Assembly (NCBI GenBank): GCA_963829965.1
Contig: CAWHLK010000022.1
Location: forward strand, 152,502 to 216,501
Origin: DASXZH01 sp963829965
Lineage (GTDB): Bacteria > Armatimonadota > Fimbriimonadia > Fimbriimonadales > Fimbriimonadaceae
Reading direction: 5' to 3'
Length of the DNA stretch: 64,000 nt
This document shows positions 55,218 to 64,000 of the stretch, piece after piece (position 1 is the first letter of the stretch; each line of letters starts with the position of its first letter). The position numbers and the translations under genes were made by a program. The notes under the pieces were generated by a model that was not told where the DNA came from, did not search any database, and saw only the letters and a list, made by a program, of their open reading frames with translations.

Positions 55218-56621
55218 CTAATCTAATTTCAACCGCTGAGCTAAGGCGTTTGTGAAAAGCCCGTCGGGATCGCAGCCCCTTTTTATGGCCTTGAACTTGG
55301 TGAGGGCCTCGCCTAGAAAAGCGTGGGCTTGCTCGGCAGTGAGGGTGCTGTCCTTTGCGAAATAAAAACGGCCTCCCGCTTCGAGCGCGGTTTGGTTCAT
55401 GCGGTGGGCCATCTTCCAAAGGCGCTCGCGGTTGGAGGCAGTGACTTTGAAATCGAGGGCTAGCGAGTAGCCGTCAACCGCGTGACTAAGAAAGAACCTG
55501 TCGGGACGGTGGCGTTTCATCACAGCCAGATACGATTCCAAATGCTCTTCCTGCTGAATTCGAGTCAGCGCGGAGAATATCTCGTGGGCCCGAGCCTTCG
55601 GCACGAAATACTGGCACTGAATGAGGCCACCGGGCAAATAGGCCTTTTCCCACCCCGGAACGTAATCGAGGAGGAAGTTAAAAGCGGCCAAGCTTTGATG
55701 CACGGTCTTTCCGTGCTCGCGCCATCTGCCGGCGAGATACTTCGCGCCGTTCACAAACCTCATCCCTGGCCGGTTGTTGAGCATCTTGAGCATTCGCCAA
55801 ACGGACGATTTGGGAACCAGACCCATAATGTGGGACGGCAGATCTTGGTGGGCAAGCTGGAGCGAGGAGGCGCGGGGCGCCTCGTGGTCATGCGAAGCGG
55901 CGTGAAGGATTCCGCGGCCCTCTCCATCACCCCGGCCGAAGCAATCGATCCAAGAAACCACGTACTCTGCTTTTCCCTCAAATCGCTCAAATGCGGTGAA
56001 CTGTTCTCCCCAGTTCGCGCAGGACACTGCTTCTACCCGCACGTTCCCCGATGAAATCGGCTTGAGTTGTAGCTTGATTCGGGTGATTGGGCCGAGGAGT
56101 CCCAAGCCGGAGATAACGGCGAAAAATAGCTCATCGCTCTGAGTCAGTGTTTGGATCTCGCCGGAGGCGAGCATAAGATCGATCTCAAGAACGTGCTCGC
56201 CAAAAGGGCCTCGCATAAAGTTATTCTTGCCGTGGATGTTCATGGCGAGCACGCCGCCAAGGGACGTGCGCATGGTGCCGCTGACCACCGGCAGCCACCA
56301 TCCATCAGGCAAGGTCTTTCGCCAGATGTCTTCGAGAGTGGCGCCGGGTCGAACTTCGATCATGCCGGTTTCGGCATCGAAACTAAGAATATCGTCGAAC
56401 CGGGTCAGGTCCAGAACGAGGGTCTCGGAAGCAAACGGGGCATCACCGTAGCTTCGCCCGGCCCCCCGCAAGGCTATCTTTCGATTGGAACACTTTGCCA
56501 GTTCCAGAACGGCTTTTATGGCGCCGATACCCGCCGGCCTGAATACATAGCCATCCGCCCTTTGCGACATTCCGAATCCGGAGAGTCTTCTTACGGTTTC
56601 AGGCGGGATCAATACTGACAT
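55218..56621 (-). CDS. DprE1-like FAD-dependent decaprenylphosphoryl-ribose oxidase
   Basis: 467 residues. FAD-binding PCMH domain: IALRGAGRSYGDA (52-61), VSGTMRTSLGGVLAMNIHGKN, SGLGLLGPITRIKLQL. The remainder (YVVSWIDCFGRGDGEGRG, LDYVPGWEKAYLPGGLIQCQYFVP, FFLSHAVDGYSLALDFKV) matches DprE1, which oxidises decaprenylphosphoryl-D-ribose at C2; the keto form is reduced by DprE2 to the arabinose form. The DprE2-like and UbiA genes lie directly upstream on the same strand, which fixes the role. No signal peptide. Confidence 0.9.
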   Translation of the reverse strand: MSVLIPPETVRRLSGFGMSQRADGYVFRPAGIGAIKAVLELAKCSNRKIALRGAGRSYGDAPFASETLVLDLTRFDDILSFDAETGMIEVRPGATLEDIWRKTLPDGWWLPVVSGTMRTSLGGVLAMNIHGKNNFMRGPFGEHVLEIDLMLASGEIQTLTQSDELFFAVISGLGLLGPITRIKLQLKPISSGNVRVEAVSCANWGEQFTAFERFEGKAEYVVSWIDCFGRGDGEGRGILHAASHDHEAPRASSLQLAHQDLPSHIMGLVPKSSVWRMLKMLNNRPGMRFVNGAKYLAGRWREHGKTVHQSLAAFNFLLDYVPGWEKAYLPGGLIQCQYFVPKARAHEIFSALTRIQQEEHLESYLAVMKRHRPDRFFLSHAVDGYSLALDFKVTASNRERLWKMAHRMNQTALEAGGRFYFAKDSTLTAEQAHAFLGEALTKFKAIKRGCDPDGLFTNALAQRLKLD

Positions 56622-56622
56622 T

Positions 56623-57324
56623 TCAGATTTTCAGCTTCCGGAAGATCGGAGAAGGAACGTTTCGAATGATAAAGAAGATGATTCGATGAACCACGGACAG
56701 ATAATGCTCGCCGTTGCGATTTGCTTTCTTAAGAATCAGGGACGCGGCTTTTGACGCGGGCATCGCTTTCTTCATACCGAGATCGGCGGTCATTGGAGTT
56801 GCAACGGGGCCCGGCTTTATGGTGACCACCTTGACCGCCGTCTTGCCGAGCCGGTTGCGCAAGGCTTCCATAAACGTTGCGAGGGCGGCTTTGCTTGTGT
56901 TGTAGGCGGGCTGACCGCTGCGTCCACGGTCGCCGGCAACGCTCCCAATTGCGACGATGGAACCGGCGCCCACGTTTCCCAAGCGGATGGCCGCCTGATC
57001 CAACCATGCCACCGCGCCCAGCAAATTGGTGTCAAAGATTGCCTTGTCCTTGGCGAAATTGTATTCGTCCCGGCCCACCTCGGGCATCGTGCCGGCGCAA
57101 TAGATGATCAGATCGAGGCCCCCCAACGCCTCGGTGACTTCCTGAAACAGCTCAGGGACCTTGTCATAGTCCGTCACGTCATGCTCATAAGGGTAGATTT
57201 TGCCGTCGGTTGTTTCGGTAAGAGCGCCGAGCCGATCCATTCGCCGCGCGAGCGCGGCAACTCTGCATCCGGACGCGGCAAGCAGTTTCGTGAGTTCCTC
57301 GCCGATTCCGGACGAAGCTCCCAC
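56623..57324 (-). CDS. Short-chain dehydrogenase, DprE2-like (start uncertain)
   Basis: Glycine-rich GASSGIG, NAG-like CAGTMPEVG, catalytic YNTSK (Y-x3-K) and RNRLGKTAVKVVTIKPGPV, and a hydrophobic C-terminus (VVHRIIFFIIRNVPSPIF) match DprE2, reducing the 2-keto intermediate from DprE1 with NADH. The GTG at 57324 is likely not the true start: QFRYAIVV precedes the glycine motif in frame, but without ATG, GTG or TTG up to the UbiA stop. Either a rare start or one indel near 57330-57348. Ends one base from DprE1. Confidence 0.85.
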   Translation of the reverse strand: MGASSGIGEELTKLLAASGCRVAALARRMDRLGALTETTDGKIYPYEHDVTDYDKVPELFQEVTEALGGLDLIIYCAGTMPEVGRDEYNFAKDKAIFDTNLLGAVAWLDQAAIRLGNVGAGSIVAIGSVAGDRGRSGQPAYNTSKAALATFMEALRNRLGKTAVKVVTIKPGPVATPMTADLGMKKAMPASKAASLILKKANRNGEHYLSVVHRIIFFIIRNVPSPIFRKLKI

Positions 57325-57347
57325 AACGATCGCATATCTAAACTGGG

Positions 57348-58253
57348 CTATCGCACACCTCCAAACTGACTAACATCCACAAGTGGGATTTTGGCAACGC
57401 TGAGCGCGATAATGGCGGAAAGTATAAATAAAAGCACGCTGGCGAGAATATGGCGGTCTTTGAAGAGAAGCGTTTCCGGTTCCCCGCCCTCGTCGTTGGC
57501 AAAAACGATCAGCACGTAGCGGCAAATCCCGTAATAGACAAAGAGCGTCGTGATAAAGAGAGCCGGATATCTCTTAGCGGTTGGGCTCTCAAGGGCATAG
57601 ATCGCATAGCACAGAGCCGCGCCCGTGGCGGTCATCACCACGAGGGCGTCCAGAGCCTGCCTGCTGTATCCGGCGAGGCTGGCGCGGCTGACCGTGCGAT
57701 TATCGCCTTGCAAGATGAACTCATGCCTTCTCTTGGCGAATCCTAGAAGCAGTGCCAGGCCGGCGGTACAAAGGAGGAGCCAAGCGGATATTTCCCGGCC
57801 GATGGCAGCCGCTCCAAGCATCGCTCGAAGCACGAACCCGGTGCCGATGATAAACACGTCCAACACGGGCATTCGCTTACCCACAAGGTTGTAAAACACC
57901 TGAAGAACGATGTAAATGCCTACCACAACCAGCGCCTTACGGCCCACCATGGCAAGCAAGACCATGCCGAGCACAAACACGACAACTGCTAGCGCCGCCG
58001 CAGCGCCTTTGGATACCTGGCCCGAAGCTATGGGACGAAGCCGCTTTTTTGGGTGGGCCCGGTCTTTTTCAACATCCTGCAGATCGTTGAGAATATAAAC
58101 CGTAGAGCTCACGAAACACATGCCAAAGAAGGCCATGAGCGTGTAGGACAGCGCGTGCAAATCGCGGAGTTGGTTAGTAAACAGAATTGCGGCGAATACA
58201 AGCAGGTTCTTGGACCACTGCTTCGGTCGCAATAATGTGAGGTAAGTCGTCAT
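57348..58253 (-). CDS. UbiA-family decaprenyl-phosphate phosphoribosyltransferase-like enzyme
   Basis: 301 residues, about nine hydrophobic helices. The prenyl-diphosphate motif NDLQDVEKD (56-64) and HPKKRLRPIASG, then DVFIIGTGFVLRAMLGA and second Asp motif region AKRRHEFILQGD. This matches the mycobacterial DppR/Rv3806c-type subgroup that transfers phosphoribose from PRPP to polyprenyl phosphate, the step before DprE1. The next two genes downstream are the DprE2- and DprE1-like enzymes. Located in the membrane. Confidence 0.9.
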   Translation of the reverse strand: MTTYLTLLRPKQWSKNLLVFAAILFTNQLRDLHALSYTLMAFFGMCFVSSTVYILNDLQDVEKDRAHPKKRLRPIASGQVSKGAAAALAVVVFVLGMVLLAMVGRKALVVVGIYIVLQVFYNLVGKRMPVLDVFIIGTGFVLRAMLGAAAIGREISAWLLLCTAGLALLLGFAKRRHEFILQGDNRTVSRASLAGYSRQALDALVVMTATGAALCYAIYALESPTAKRYPALFITTLFVYYGICRYVLIVFANDEGGEPETLLFKDRHILASVLLFILSAIIALSVAKIPLVDVSQFGGVR

Positions 58254-58271
58254 TTTTTACGAGAAGCCCGG

Positions 58272-59352
58272 CTAGAGCTCTGCCAGGTGGCGTTTCACGG
58301 CCTCCGACACCGCCCCCTTGTAGTTCTCTCAAAGCGGCTAACATCGAATTGCCTTGCATGGTTCTTGAGAGCAGCCGCATCGAACGACTTTTTGTCGAAT
58401 TCCCGTATTGCCGAGACCAAGGACTCCACCGTTTGCTCGGGGAAAAGCGTGCCCGCTTCCTCATCCCCGACTCGGTGACTCCACCTGAGCCGAACGCGAT
58501 TACCGGAAGCCCGGCGGCCAGCGCCTCACGGGAACGATTCCGAAATCCTCGTATCTCGGAAAGATCAACGCTCTGGAATTCGAGACGAGATAGTGGAGAT
58601 CACTATCCGACAGCCGGCCTGAAAGCCGATGTTCGGTGCCCCTCCGCGAGCTGTTCCAGCTTCTTTTTAAGTGGTTCTGAACCGACGATGTTCAACTTGA
58701 GACCGGTCGATTTCGCCGCTTCTATCGCGAGATCGACTCGCTTATATTCGATGAGCCTTCCCCAAAACAACAGTCCTTCGGAGGTTCCCCTCCCTCTGCA
58801 TAGGAAGCCATCGCTCCGTGTTCACCGGCGGGTAAATGACCCTTAAGACTTTGCGGCCGTAGAACTTCAAACACGGTCGGCCGATAGCTTTAGTCTCGCG
58901 AAGAGAATATCCGGCCTTTGGCGGCTCCGGATCGAGCTTCGAAGGGATTTGCGATCGCCCGGTGCAACGGGGTTTTGGAAGCACGGTTATCGATCTCGGG
59001 CAGCCAAAGAGAGCGCGCTGGAGTGTGATAGTAGTTGATATGAAGCGCGTCCCGCCGGCGCCTTATCATGGGCAAACGAATGGCTGTCGCTGAGGACCAG
59101 GTCATACTCAGACAGGTCCATCGAGCTATAGACGCCGGGCATGAGGGGCGCGTAGAGATAATGTTTCTTTAGAGATAGCGGCATTCTCTGAAGAATGCTA
59201 AGGTGGAGTTCATGCTTCTCTAAGAAGTTCTAGGCCGCGGCAGTCAGACCGGGACGCATAGACATCTCCAGGAACATGTCGCAAATCTGCTCGAAAACCG
59301 CTTCTGACCCCGCCGGAACGGTCAGCCAGTCGTGCACAAGGGCAACTTTCAG
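58272..59352 (-). CDS. GT4 glycosyltransferase (several frameshifts)
   Basis: Segments in shifting frames give one GT4 (WbaZ-like) enzyme: KVALVHDWLTVPAGSEAVFEQICDMF, DLVLSDSHSFAHD, LHINYYHTPARSLWLPEID, ETKAIGRPCLKFYGRKVLRVIYPPVNTERWLP, LNIVGSEPLKKKLEQLAEG, LSDSDLHYLVSNSRALIFPRYEDFG, then DKKSFDAAALKNHARQFDVSRFERT, ending TAG at 58272-58274, 18 nt before the UbiA start. GT4 enzymes transfer hexoses to lipid-linked glycans. Start near 59352 (CTG/ATG unclear). At least five indels. Confidence 0.75.
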
Positions 59353-59428
59353 GTTCTTGGCGCAGGGCCCTCTTACGCATGCACGATATTGTAGCGTGTT
59401 AGGCCGCGGAATGTTGAGGCGAAAACCA

Positions 59429-59464
59429 GGCGCGCGCCCCCTTCATAGGAAATGGGGGCGCGCC
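59429..59464 (-). terminator. Terminator after the pseudopilin gene
   Basis: On the minus strand GCGCGCCCCC, a 12-nt loop, GGGGGCGCGC, then GCCTGGTTTTCG. Ten G+C pairs. Sits about 10 nt after the pseudopilin stop and before the GT4 operon. Confidence 0.75.
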
Positions 59465-59473
59465 ACTAAAGCC

Positions 59474-60549
59474 TCAGAATCCGCTTTGCTGTGGGCCCGG
59501 ATCCCAAGTAGGGCTTCCGGTTCCTGCGGCGTTGCCTGCATCTGGGACTGCCTACGCCGGGATTGGCAACCATGGGCACCTGTACGCCCTTTACATGGCC
59601 ATCCGCGAACGCATAGTTTGTCGGCTTCGGATCACCCCAAATTTCGAAGTAGGGAGTTGAAGGGAGCGCCGGAGAGGTCTTTGAAGGTGCCTCCGCCGAG
59701 CAGTGGATCGGCAATAAGGCTCCAACGAGGTCTTCTTCGTAGGTTCCCGGGCGCGGGTTTTGTTGCTCCTCCGCTTCCCTGATAGGTTTTTATGGGAACA
59801 CTGAGATCAATAACCGGCTGGCTGTTGTTTACTAACCAAGTTTTCACATAGGGCTGTACGACCATGTTGTAAGGAATATATTTGACGACGTGTTCAGCGT
59901 GTCTATGATGGTCACGAAATGCCCGGCCTGGTAATAGGGAAATGTTGTGCCGACAGGGAAATTTTGACTAGCAGGTTCGTAGGGCAAACAAGGGCCAACG
60001 GGCACGGCCCAAGTCACGTCTCCGACAACGGTAAATGGCGGCGTCGACGTCGAAGTTGGCACCCGATAAGAATTCAGGGCATGCCGTCCATCGGACAGCT
60101 ATTGCCGCCTCCGTCGTAGAATGGGGGATCACTCAAAGTGATCAGGGACGATGGCTCCGCCTCCACGCTTGTCATCGAAAGGCCACCCAAGAGATCATCG
60201 AACGTATAGCTCGGTATAGGGTGCCCGTCAAGAGGGCTGAAATTGATTCCCGTGTTCCTAATGTAGGGATAGAGCGGTGCACCAGGATCATGGTACGCAC
60301 TCCGCCGGGAATTAGCCGTTGGGCGTCCTCATAAAAAATGGTTTCAACTTTGGGGCCGGTGTCATCGTAGTCGTTATCGTACATCAGCAACCCAAGCATG
60401 ATTTGTTTGAGGTTGTTAAGATCGGTCGTCTTCTTCGCGGCGAGCTTCGCCTTAGCCAGACTGGACAGTATCGCAGCCAATATCGCGATGATTGCGATGA
60501 CCACGAGCAACTCGATGAGCGTAAATGCACGTTTGCGTACGAATAACAT
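59474..60549 (-). CDS. Prepilin-type protein with DG tail (several frameshifts)
   Basis: GGAGT 6 nt before ATG 60549. N-terminus is the type IV pilin head (KRAFTLIELLVVIAIIAILAAIL), then KLAAKKTTDLNNLKQIMLGLLMYDNDYDD. Later, in other frames, VTWAVPVGPCLPYEPASQNF, YEVWG-type strands and NYAFADGHVKGVQVP, the DG tail; the last frame ends DAGNAAGTGSPTWDPGPQQSGF. Indels near 60490, 60180, 59900, 59740 and 59560 probably come from sequencing. Role as for the gene at 28083-28757. Confidence 0.78.
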
Positions 60550-60661
60550 TTTAGGACTCCATATTCATTTCTAGAGCGAGCGCCTTCCATTAACATGATA
60601 ACGCATTCCGTGGTTTAGATAATTACTTTGTTCTAAGTCTTGAACGTGTCTGGCTCAACTC

Positions 60662-61754
60662 TTACGCCAAGCTAATAACCTGAGTCATCAGCCTTCTCAT
60701 CTCTGTGACATCCAGGGCCAGCGAGGCGTTGCTGACCGTTACTTCCATCTTCCAAATGTCCGGTGATCCGGTAGGAACGAGGCCGCGGCACATCATCATT
60801 CGGCTCTCTTTTGCCGCCGACCAGAACCCATCCTCCAGCCGTTCCTTGTCTCCCGTGAAAAACAGGTGCATCATATTAGTAGGCGGTTTTTCGGGGACGA
60901 CGCGCAAACCCTTGATTCCAGCAAGGGCTCCGCGATTTCACTTGCTTTGGCGCAGTATTCGCCTATCCTGGGTAAATGCGTTTCCAGTCCGATCTTCGCG
61001 GCAATCGCGTTTGGCGCAAGGGTGTAATAGTTTCCCCCGGTGCCGCGAGCGGGACCTCTTGCCTCGGCGATTAGGTCCGTGGGAACCAGCAAGCACTGCG
61101 CCGGGAAGGCCCCGAAGGATTTTGTAAAAAGAAACATAGACCGTGTCAAAGAGGGCGGCAATTTCCTGCGTAGGGTCGGCTACAAACCAATTGCATTCCC
61201 ACAATCTAGCCCCATCCATGTGCGTCATGACGCCGCGCTCATCGGCCCAATCGCAAAGATCTACGAGTTCGTCCCAAGGCGGGAGTTGCCCTCCGATTTC
61301 GCGTTCGGGCAACTCGATGAGAGGGTGGCGCATCCGCCCATTTAAGCCCATGAGGTCCTTTAGAGTAAAGAGCCGGTCCTTTTCGCCAAGAAGAATGGCC
61401 GTTAAGTGATGCAGTTCCCGGTACGCCATCTGCTCATGGATCTCCATGTGGCACGTCGGATGGAATGCTACGGTTCGGCAGTCGGCCCGCATCGCACCAG
61501 ATACGCAGAGCGATCTGCTGCGCCATGGTGCCACTGGGCATGAACACCGCCGCTTCCTTGCCAAGTAATGCGGCGATTTCCGCTTCAAAAGCGGCCACAA
61601 AGCCACCTTTACCATAATGGTCTTGACCCATTTGAGCGTATTCCGACTCGGCCATTTGCAGGAGTTTGTCGGCGAGGCTGCCCTCATGACGATAGGTTAG
61701 GAACTGGTTGCAGCCGGCAAGAATGTCGTTACGCTCGGCATCGGTAAATTTCAT
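60662..61754 (-). CDS. Threonine-aldolase/beta-eliminating lyase-like PLP enzyme (several frameshifts)
   Basis: From ATG 61754: KFTDAERNDILAGCNQFL, MGQDHYGKGGFVAAFEAEIAALLGKEAAVFMPSGTMAQQIALRIW, then in other frames CHMEIHEQMAYRELHHL, THMDGARLWECN (cofactor Asp), VYVSFYKILRGLPGAVLAG (PLP lysine in SFYK), GTGGNYYTLAPNA. These fit the Beta_elim_lyase family (L-threonine/allo-threonine aldolase and relatives). Breaks near 61470, 61130 and 60900. TAACCT ends 6 nt before the ATG. Its setting among glycan genes is unexplained. Confidence 0.8.
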
Positions 61755-61760
61755 TGCCGG

Positions 61761-61766
61761 AGGTTA
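61761..61766 (-). promoter_or_regulatory. -10 box of the aldolase-like gene
   Basis: TAACCT, 6 nt, ATG at 61754. Confidence 0.35.
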
Positions 61767-61776
61767 CTACCAAAGC

Positions 61777-62460
61777 CTAGCGAGCTCCGCGGCCAACGAC
61801 AATCGCGACCGTGGTTCTCACAAGAATCTGAAGATCGAACCAGGTGGATGCGTTCTCGTGATACTCGCGATCGAGTTCAACTCGCTCCTCATAGGTGGTG
61901 GCGCTGCGCCCCATGCATTGCCAAAGTCCGGCGCATCCCGGCTTCATCGCCGTATAAACGCTCTGCTGATCGCCATACTTCTCGATCTCTACCGCAACGA
62001 TCGGCCGTGGGCCCACTAGACTCATGTTCCCGATCAGCACGTTGAAGAGCTGAGGCAGTTCGTCGAGACTCGATTTGCGCAAAAATGGCCGAGCTGGAAA
62101 TGCGGGGATTGTTCTGGATCTTATAGGTAGTCCGAGACTCCTTCAACAGATCGGGCGGGAACGAAGCACTTCCTCGGCGTTGCGGACCATCGAGCGGAAC
62201 TTATGGATATCGAATGGCTCGCCCCCTTTGCCGATTCGCCTCTGCTTGAAGGCAACGGGGAAACCGTCGGAAGCGGCGATTAGGAGGGCGGTGACGAGAA
62301 AGACCGGAAAAAGGATGAGCAACGCAAATATGCTCAATACGATGTCCAGGAATCGCTTAAGAGCTGATATCCACGCCGATGATATTTCGATGTGTGGACG
62401 CGACGAGGCAGCGACCCCGGCGTCGTCACCGGAGCGGTCTGTGGCCGCCCGTGGTCTCAT
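61777..62460 (-). CDS. Bacterial sugar-phosphate transferase (two or more frameshifts)
   Basis: Short form without the N-terminal membrane bundle: one helix (RFLDIVLSIFALLILFPVFLV), FKQRRIGKGGEPFDIHKFRSM, then in other frames DLLKESRTTYKIQNNPRI, PARPFLRKSSLDELPQLFNVLIGNMSLVGPRP and WQCMGRSATTYEERVELDREY. Matches pfam bacterial sugar transferases (RfbP/WcaJ C-terminal domain), which put the first sugar-phosphate on undecaprenyl phosphate. Breaks near 62160 and 62097. TATGAT ends 5 nt before the ATG. Confidence 0.85.
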
Positions 62461-62465
62461 AGCCG

Positions 62466-62471
62466 ATCATA
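62466..62471 (-). promoter_or_regulatory. -10 box of the sugar transferase gene (leaderless start)
   Basis: TATGAT, 5 nt, ATG at 62460. Confidence 0.4.
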
Positions 62472-62622
62472 TGAAGCTCCCCTTTGTTCCTGATGTCGCC
62501 TGCCAACAACCTAGATTGTTGGATGCGCGTGGAACGTCATGAGTATGGAATGGGGCGCGTCTGCAACGTCCCAGCGAAATAACCAGGTTTTCTCGTCCTT
62601 TAAGCCCCATTTGGCCGTCCGG

Positions 62623-62628
62623 TATCCT
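62623..62628 (+). promoter_or_regulatory. -10 box of glmS (leaderless start)
   Basis: TATCCT ends 7 nt before the ATG at 62636. Confidence 0.4.
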
Positions 62629-62635
62629 TGACAAC

Positions 62636-64000
62636 ATGTGCGGTATAGCCGGTTGGGCCACTCAACCAGTCGACATTGTTTATGACCAGCTTAAACGGCT
62701 GGAGTACAGGGGATACGACAGTGCAGGGATCGCGTATTTGAACGACGGGAGATCGAGTCTCGGAGCGGGCGGGCAAATTGAGCGAGCTTGGCAAGCTCCT
62801 GGAAACTCACCCGGCCGACGTTCGAACGGCCATGGGACATTCGCGTTGGGCGACTCACGGCGCGCCCACCGACACTAACGCGCACCCTCATTACGACCGC
62901 ACGAACTTGTTGCACTCATCCACAACGGGATCATTGAGAACTATCTCGAGCTGCGAAAGATTTCCTGGCCAAGGGCGACGAATTCAAATCCCAAACGGAT
63001 ACTGAAGTAGCCGCGCATGTGATCGGCGAGGTTTATGACTCAGGCGTGCCGTTGGAAGAGGCGGTCCGCTTGGCGGTCAAGCACTCCGTGGCGCTTTTGC
63101 CTTGGTCGTCTTGTCCGAGCGTGAGCCGAACAAGCTTGTTACCGTGCGCAACTCCAGCCCCATCGCTCTCGGACTAGGCAAGGGCGAGAACATGCTGGCA
63201 AGCGATATCCCTGCCCTGCTGCCCTACACGCGCGAAGTCGTCATTGTCGAGGAAAATCACGTCGCGACGATTTCAGATACGACGGTCAATATCGTCGACA
63301 GCGACGGACGCCCTGTCCCGGTCAAACCGATCACTATCGATTGGGATACGGCGGCGGCAGAACGCGGCGGCTACGAGCATTTTATGCTTAAAGAGATCCA
63401 CGAACAGCCCGAGGTTCTTCGCAACGCCATGGCCGGCAGGATCGACGAAGAGAATCAAATCCGGTTCGAACAGGTTTTCAACGAGCATGTTTGGAACGAG
63501 ATCGACCGCGTGAACATCATCGCGTGCGGTACGGCGTTCCACGCGGGGCTCATGGGCAAGTACCTGTTTGAAAGCCTACTCCGCCTTCCGACCAACGTTC
63601 GATCACTCGAGTGAATTTCCTATATGGCGATCCGGTCCTCTCGCCCCGATCTTTAGCGATCTTTATCAGCCAATCGGGCGAAACGGCGGATTCCCTGGCC
63701 GCGCTTAGGCTCTGCAAGGACCGGCGGATCCGAACGCTTGGGATCGTGAACGTGATTGGCTCCAGCATCGCGCGCGAATGCGACCGTACCATCTTCACGC
63801 AAGCAGGCCCCGAAATTTCAGTTGCGAGCACCAAGGCTTACACGGCCCAGGTTCTGGTTTTGAATCTCCTGGCCCTTGATATTGCGCAGGTTCGCGAAAT
63901 GCCGGGCATCCGGGTTCCGCAGGTTGTCGAAGAGATCGAGCTCCTGCCCGACAAGGCGAAGCTGGTTTTGGAGCAAGAAGCTGAGATCATCGTAGTGGCC
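62636..64000 (+). CDS. glmS: Glutamine-fructose-6-phosphate aminotransferase (partial at right edge, at least five frameshifts)
   Basis: ATG 62636 gives MCGIAGWATQPVDIVYDQLKRLEYRGYDSAGIAYL with the catalytic N-terminal Cys. Then, through frame breaks near 62748, 62910, 62962, 63090 and 63605: AGKLSELGKLLETHPADVRTAMGHSRWATHGAPTDTNAHPH, LIHNGIIENYLELRK, LASDIPALLPYTREVVIVEENH, DRVNIIACGTAFHAGLMGKYLFE, and GDPVLSPRSLAIFISQSGETADSLAALR, VASTKAYTAQV. Makes glucosamine 6-phosphate for peptidoglycan. It is cut by the window edge in the second isomerase domain. An essential gene with five breaks argues for sequencing error. Confidence 0.92.

Noticed and set aside
62461..62635. glmS ribozyme upstream of glmS
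   Set aside because: No matching core found; the start looks leaderless, which leaves no room for it.
58272..64000. Block of true pseudogenes or degraded mobile element
   Set aside because: Conserved segments continue across every break, glmS is essential, and no transposase or repeat is seen; sequencing indels fit better.

Overview
The window looks like a chromosomal contig from an Armatimonadota bacterium, most likely near Fimbriimonas (inference, no database search). Pointers are prepilin-type proteins with a GFTLIELLVVIAIIAILAAIL head, a SCLSNLKQ motif and a C-terminal DGH/H-X9-DG tail; a PSD1-type cytochrome/DUF1501 pair as in Planctomycetes and Armatimonadota; many secreted carbohydrate-active or beta-propeller proteins; and a mixture of leadered starts (GGAGG) and apparently leaderless starts. 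I found no rRNA, tRNA, CRISPR array, IS element or prophage.

Layout. 1-1017: truncated TPR lipoprotein-like or secreted protein. 1113-6605: purL, a LemA-like protein, a Tat-exported beta-propeller with an oxidoreductase, and two tandem paralogous small membrane proteins. 6685-14083: a sugar (ribose/rhamnose-type) ABC importer operon ending in an aldo/keto reductase, divergent from a GH78 alpha-L-rhamnosidase. 14115-15330: DAHP synthase-chorismate mutase fusion preceded by a phenylalanine-rich leader peptide and a terminator, i.e. a complete-looking attenuator. 16189-22013: a five-gene oligopeptide ABC operon. 22017-37206: EamA transporter, lipase, beta-helix protein, PQQ-type sugar dehydrogenase, HNH protein, pseudopilin, DUF1501/PSD1 pair, lipid kinase, esterase. 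37228-43928: rpmB, AAA+ ATPase, asd, AraC regulator, trpB, tiny cationic secreted protein, M48 protease, NUDIX, lepB. 44826-47778: ECF sigma factor, a membrane anti-sigma candidate, rarA. 48710-54489: GAF kinase, LytR-CpsA-Psr protein with a coupled pseudopilin-like protein, fumarase/aspartase. 55218-59352: a glycan operon (GT4 glycosyltransferase, UbiA phosphoribosyltransferase, SDR, DprE1-like oxidase) that looks like a polyprenyl-phosphoryl-arabinose pathway. 59474-64000: pseudopilin, threonine-aldolase-like enzyme, sugar-phosphate transferase and truncated glmS.

About 15 otherwise normal genes, including glmS, rarA and the opp operon, are broken by single-base frameshifts, often in short homopolymers; density rises sharply after 58 kb. 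I read these as sequencing/assembly indels rather than gene decay, and annotate each broken gene once over its full span.

Themes. Envelope glycan assembly (GT4, UbiA-DprE pair, LCP ligase, sugar transferase, glmS) dominates the right half. Sugar, peptide and lipid scavenging (ABC importers, GH78, lipase, esterases) dominates the left. The most striking regulatory features are the Phe attenuator at about 15.2-15.3 kb and the repeated placement of a TANNNT box 5-7 nt before start codons.
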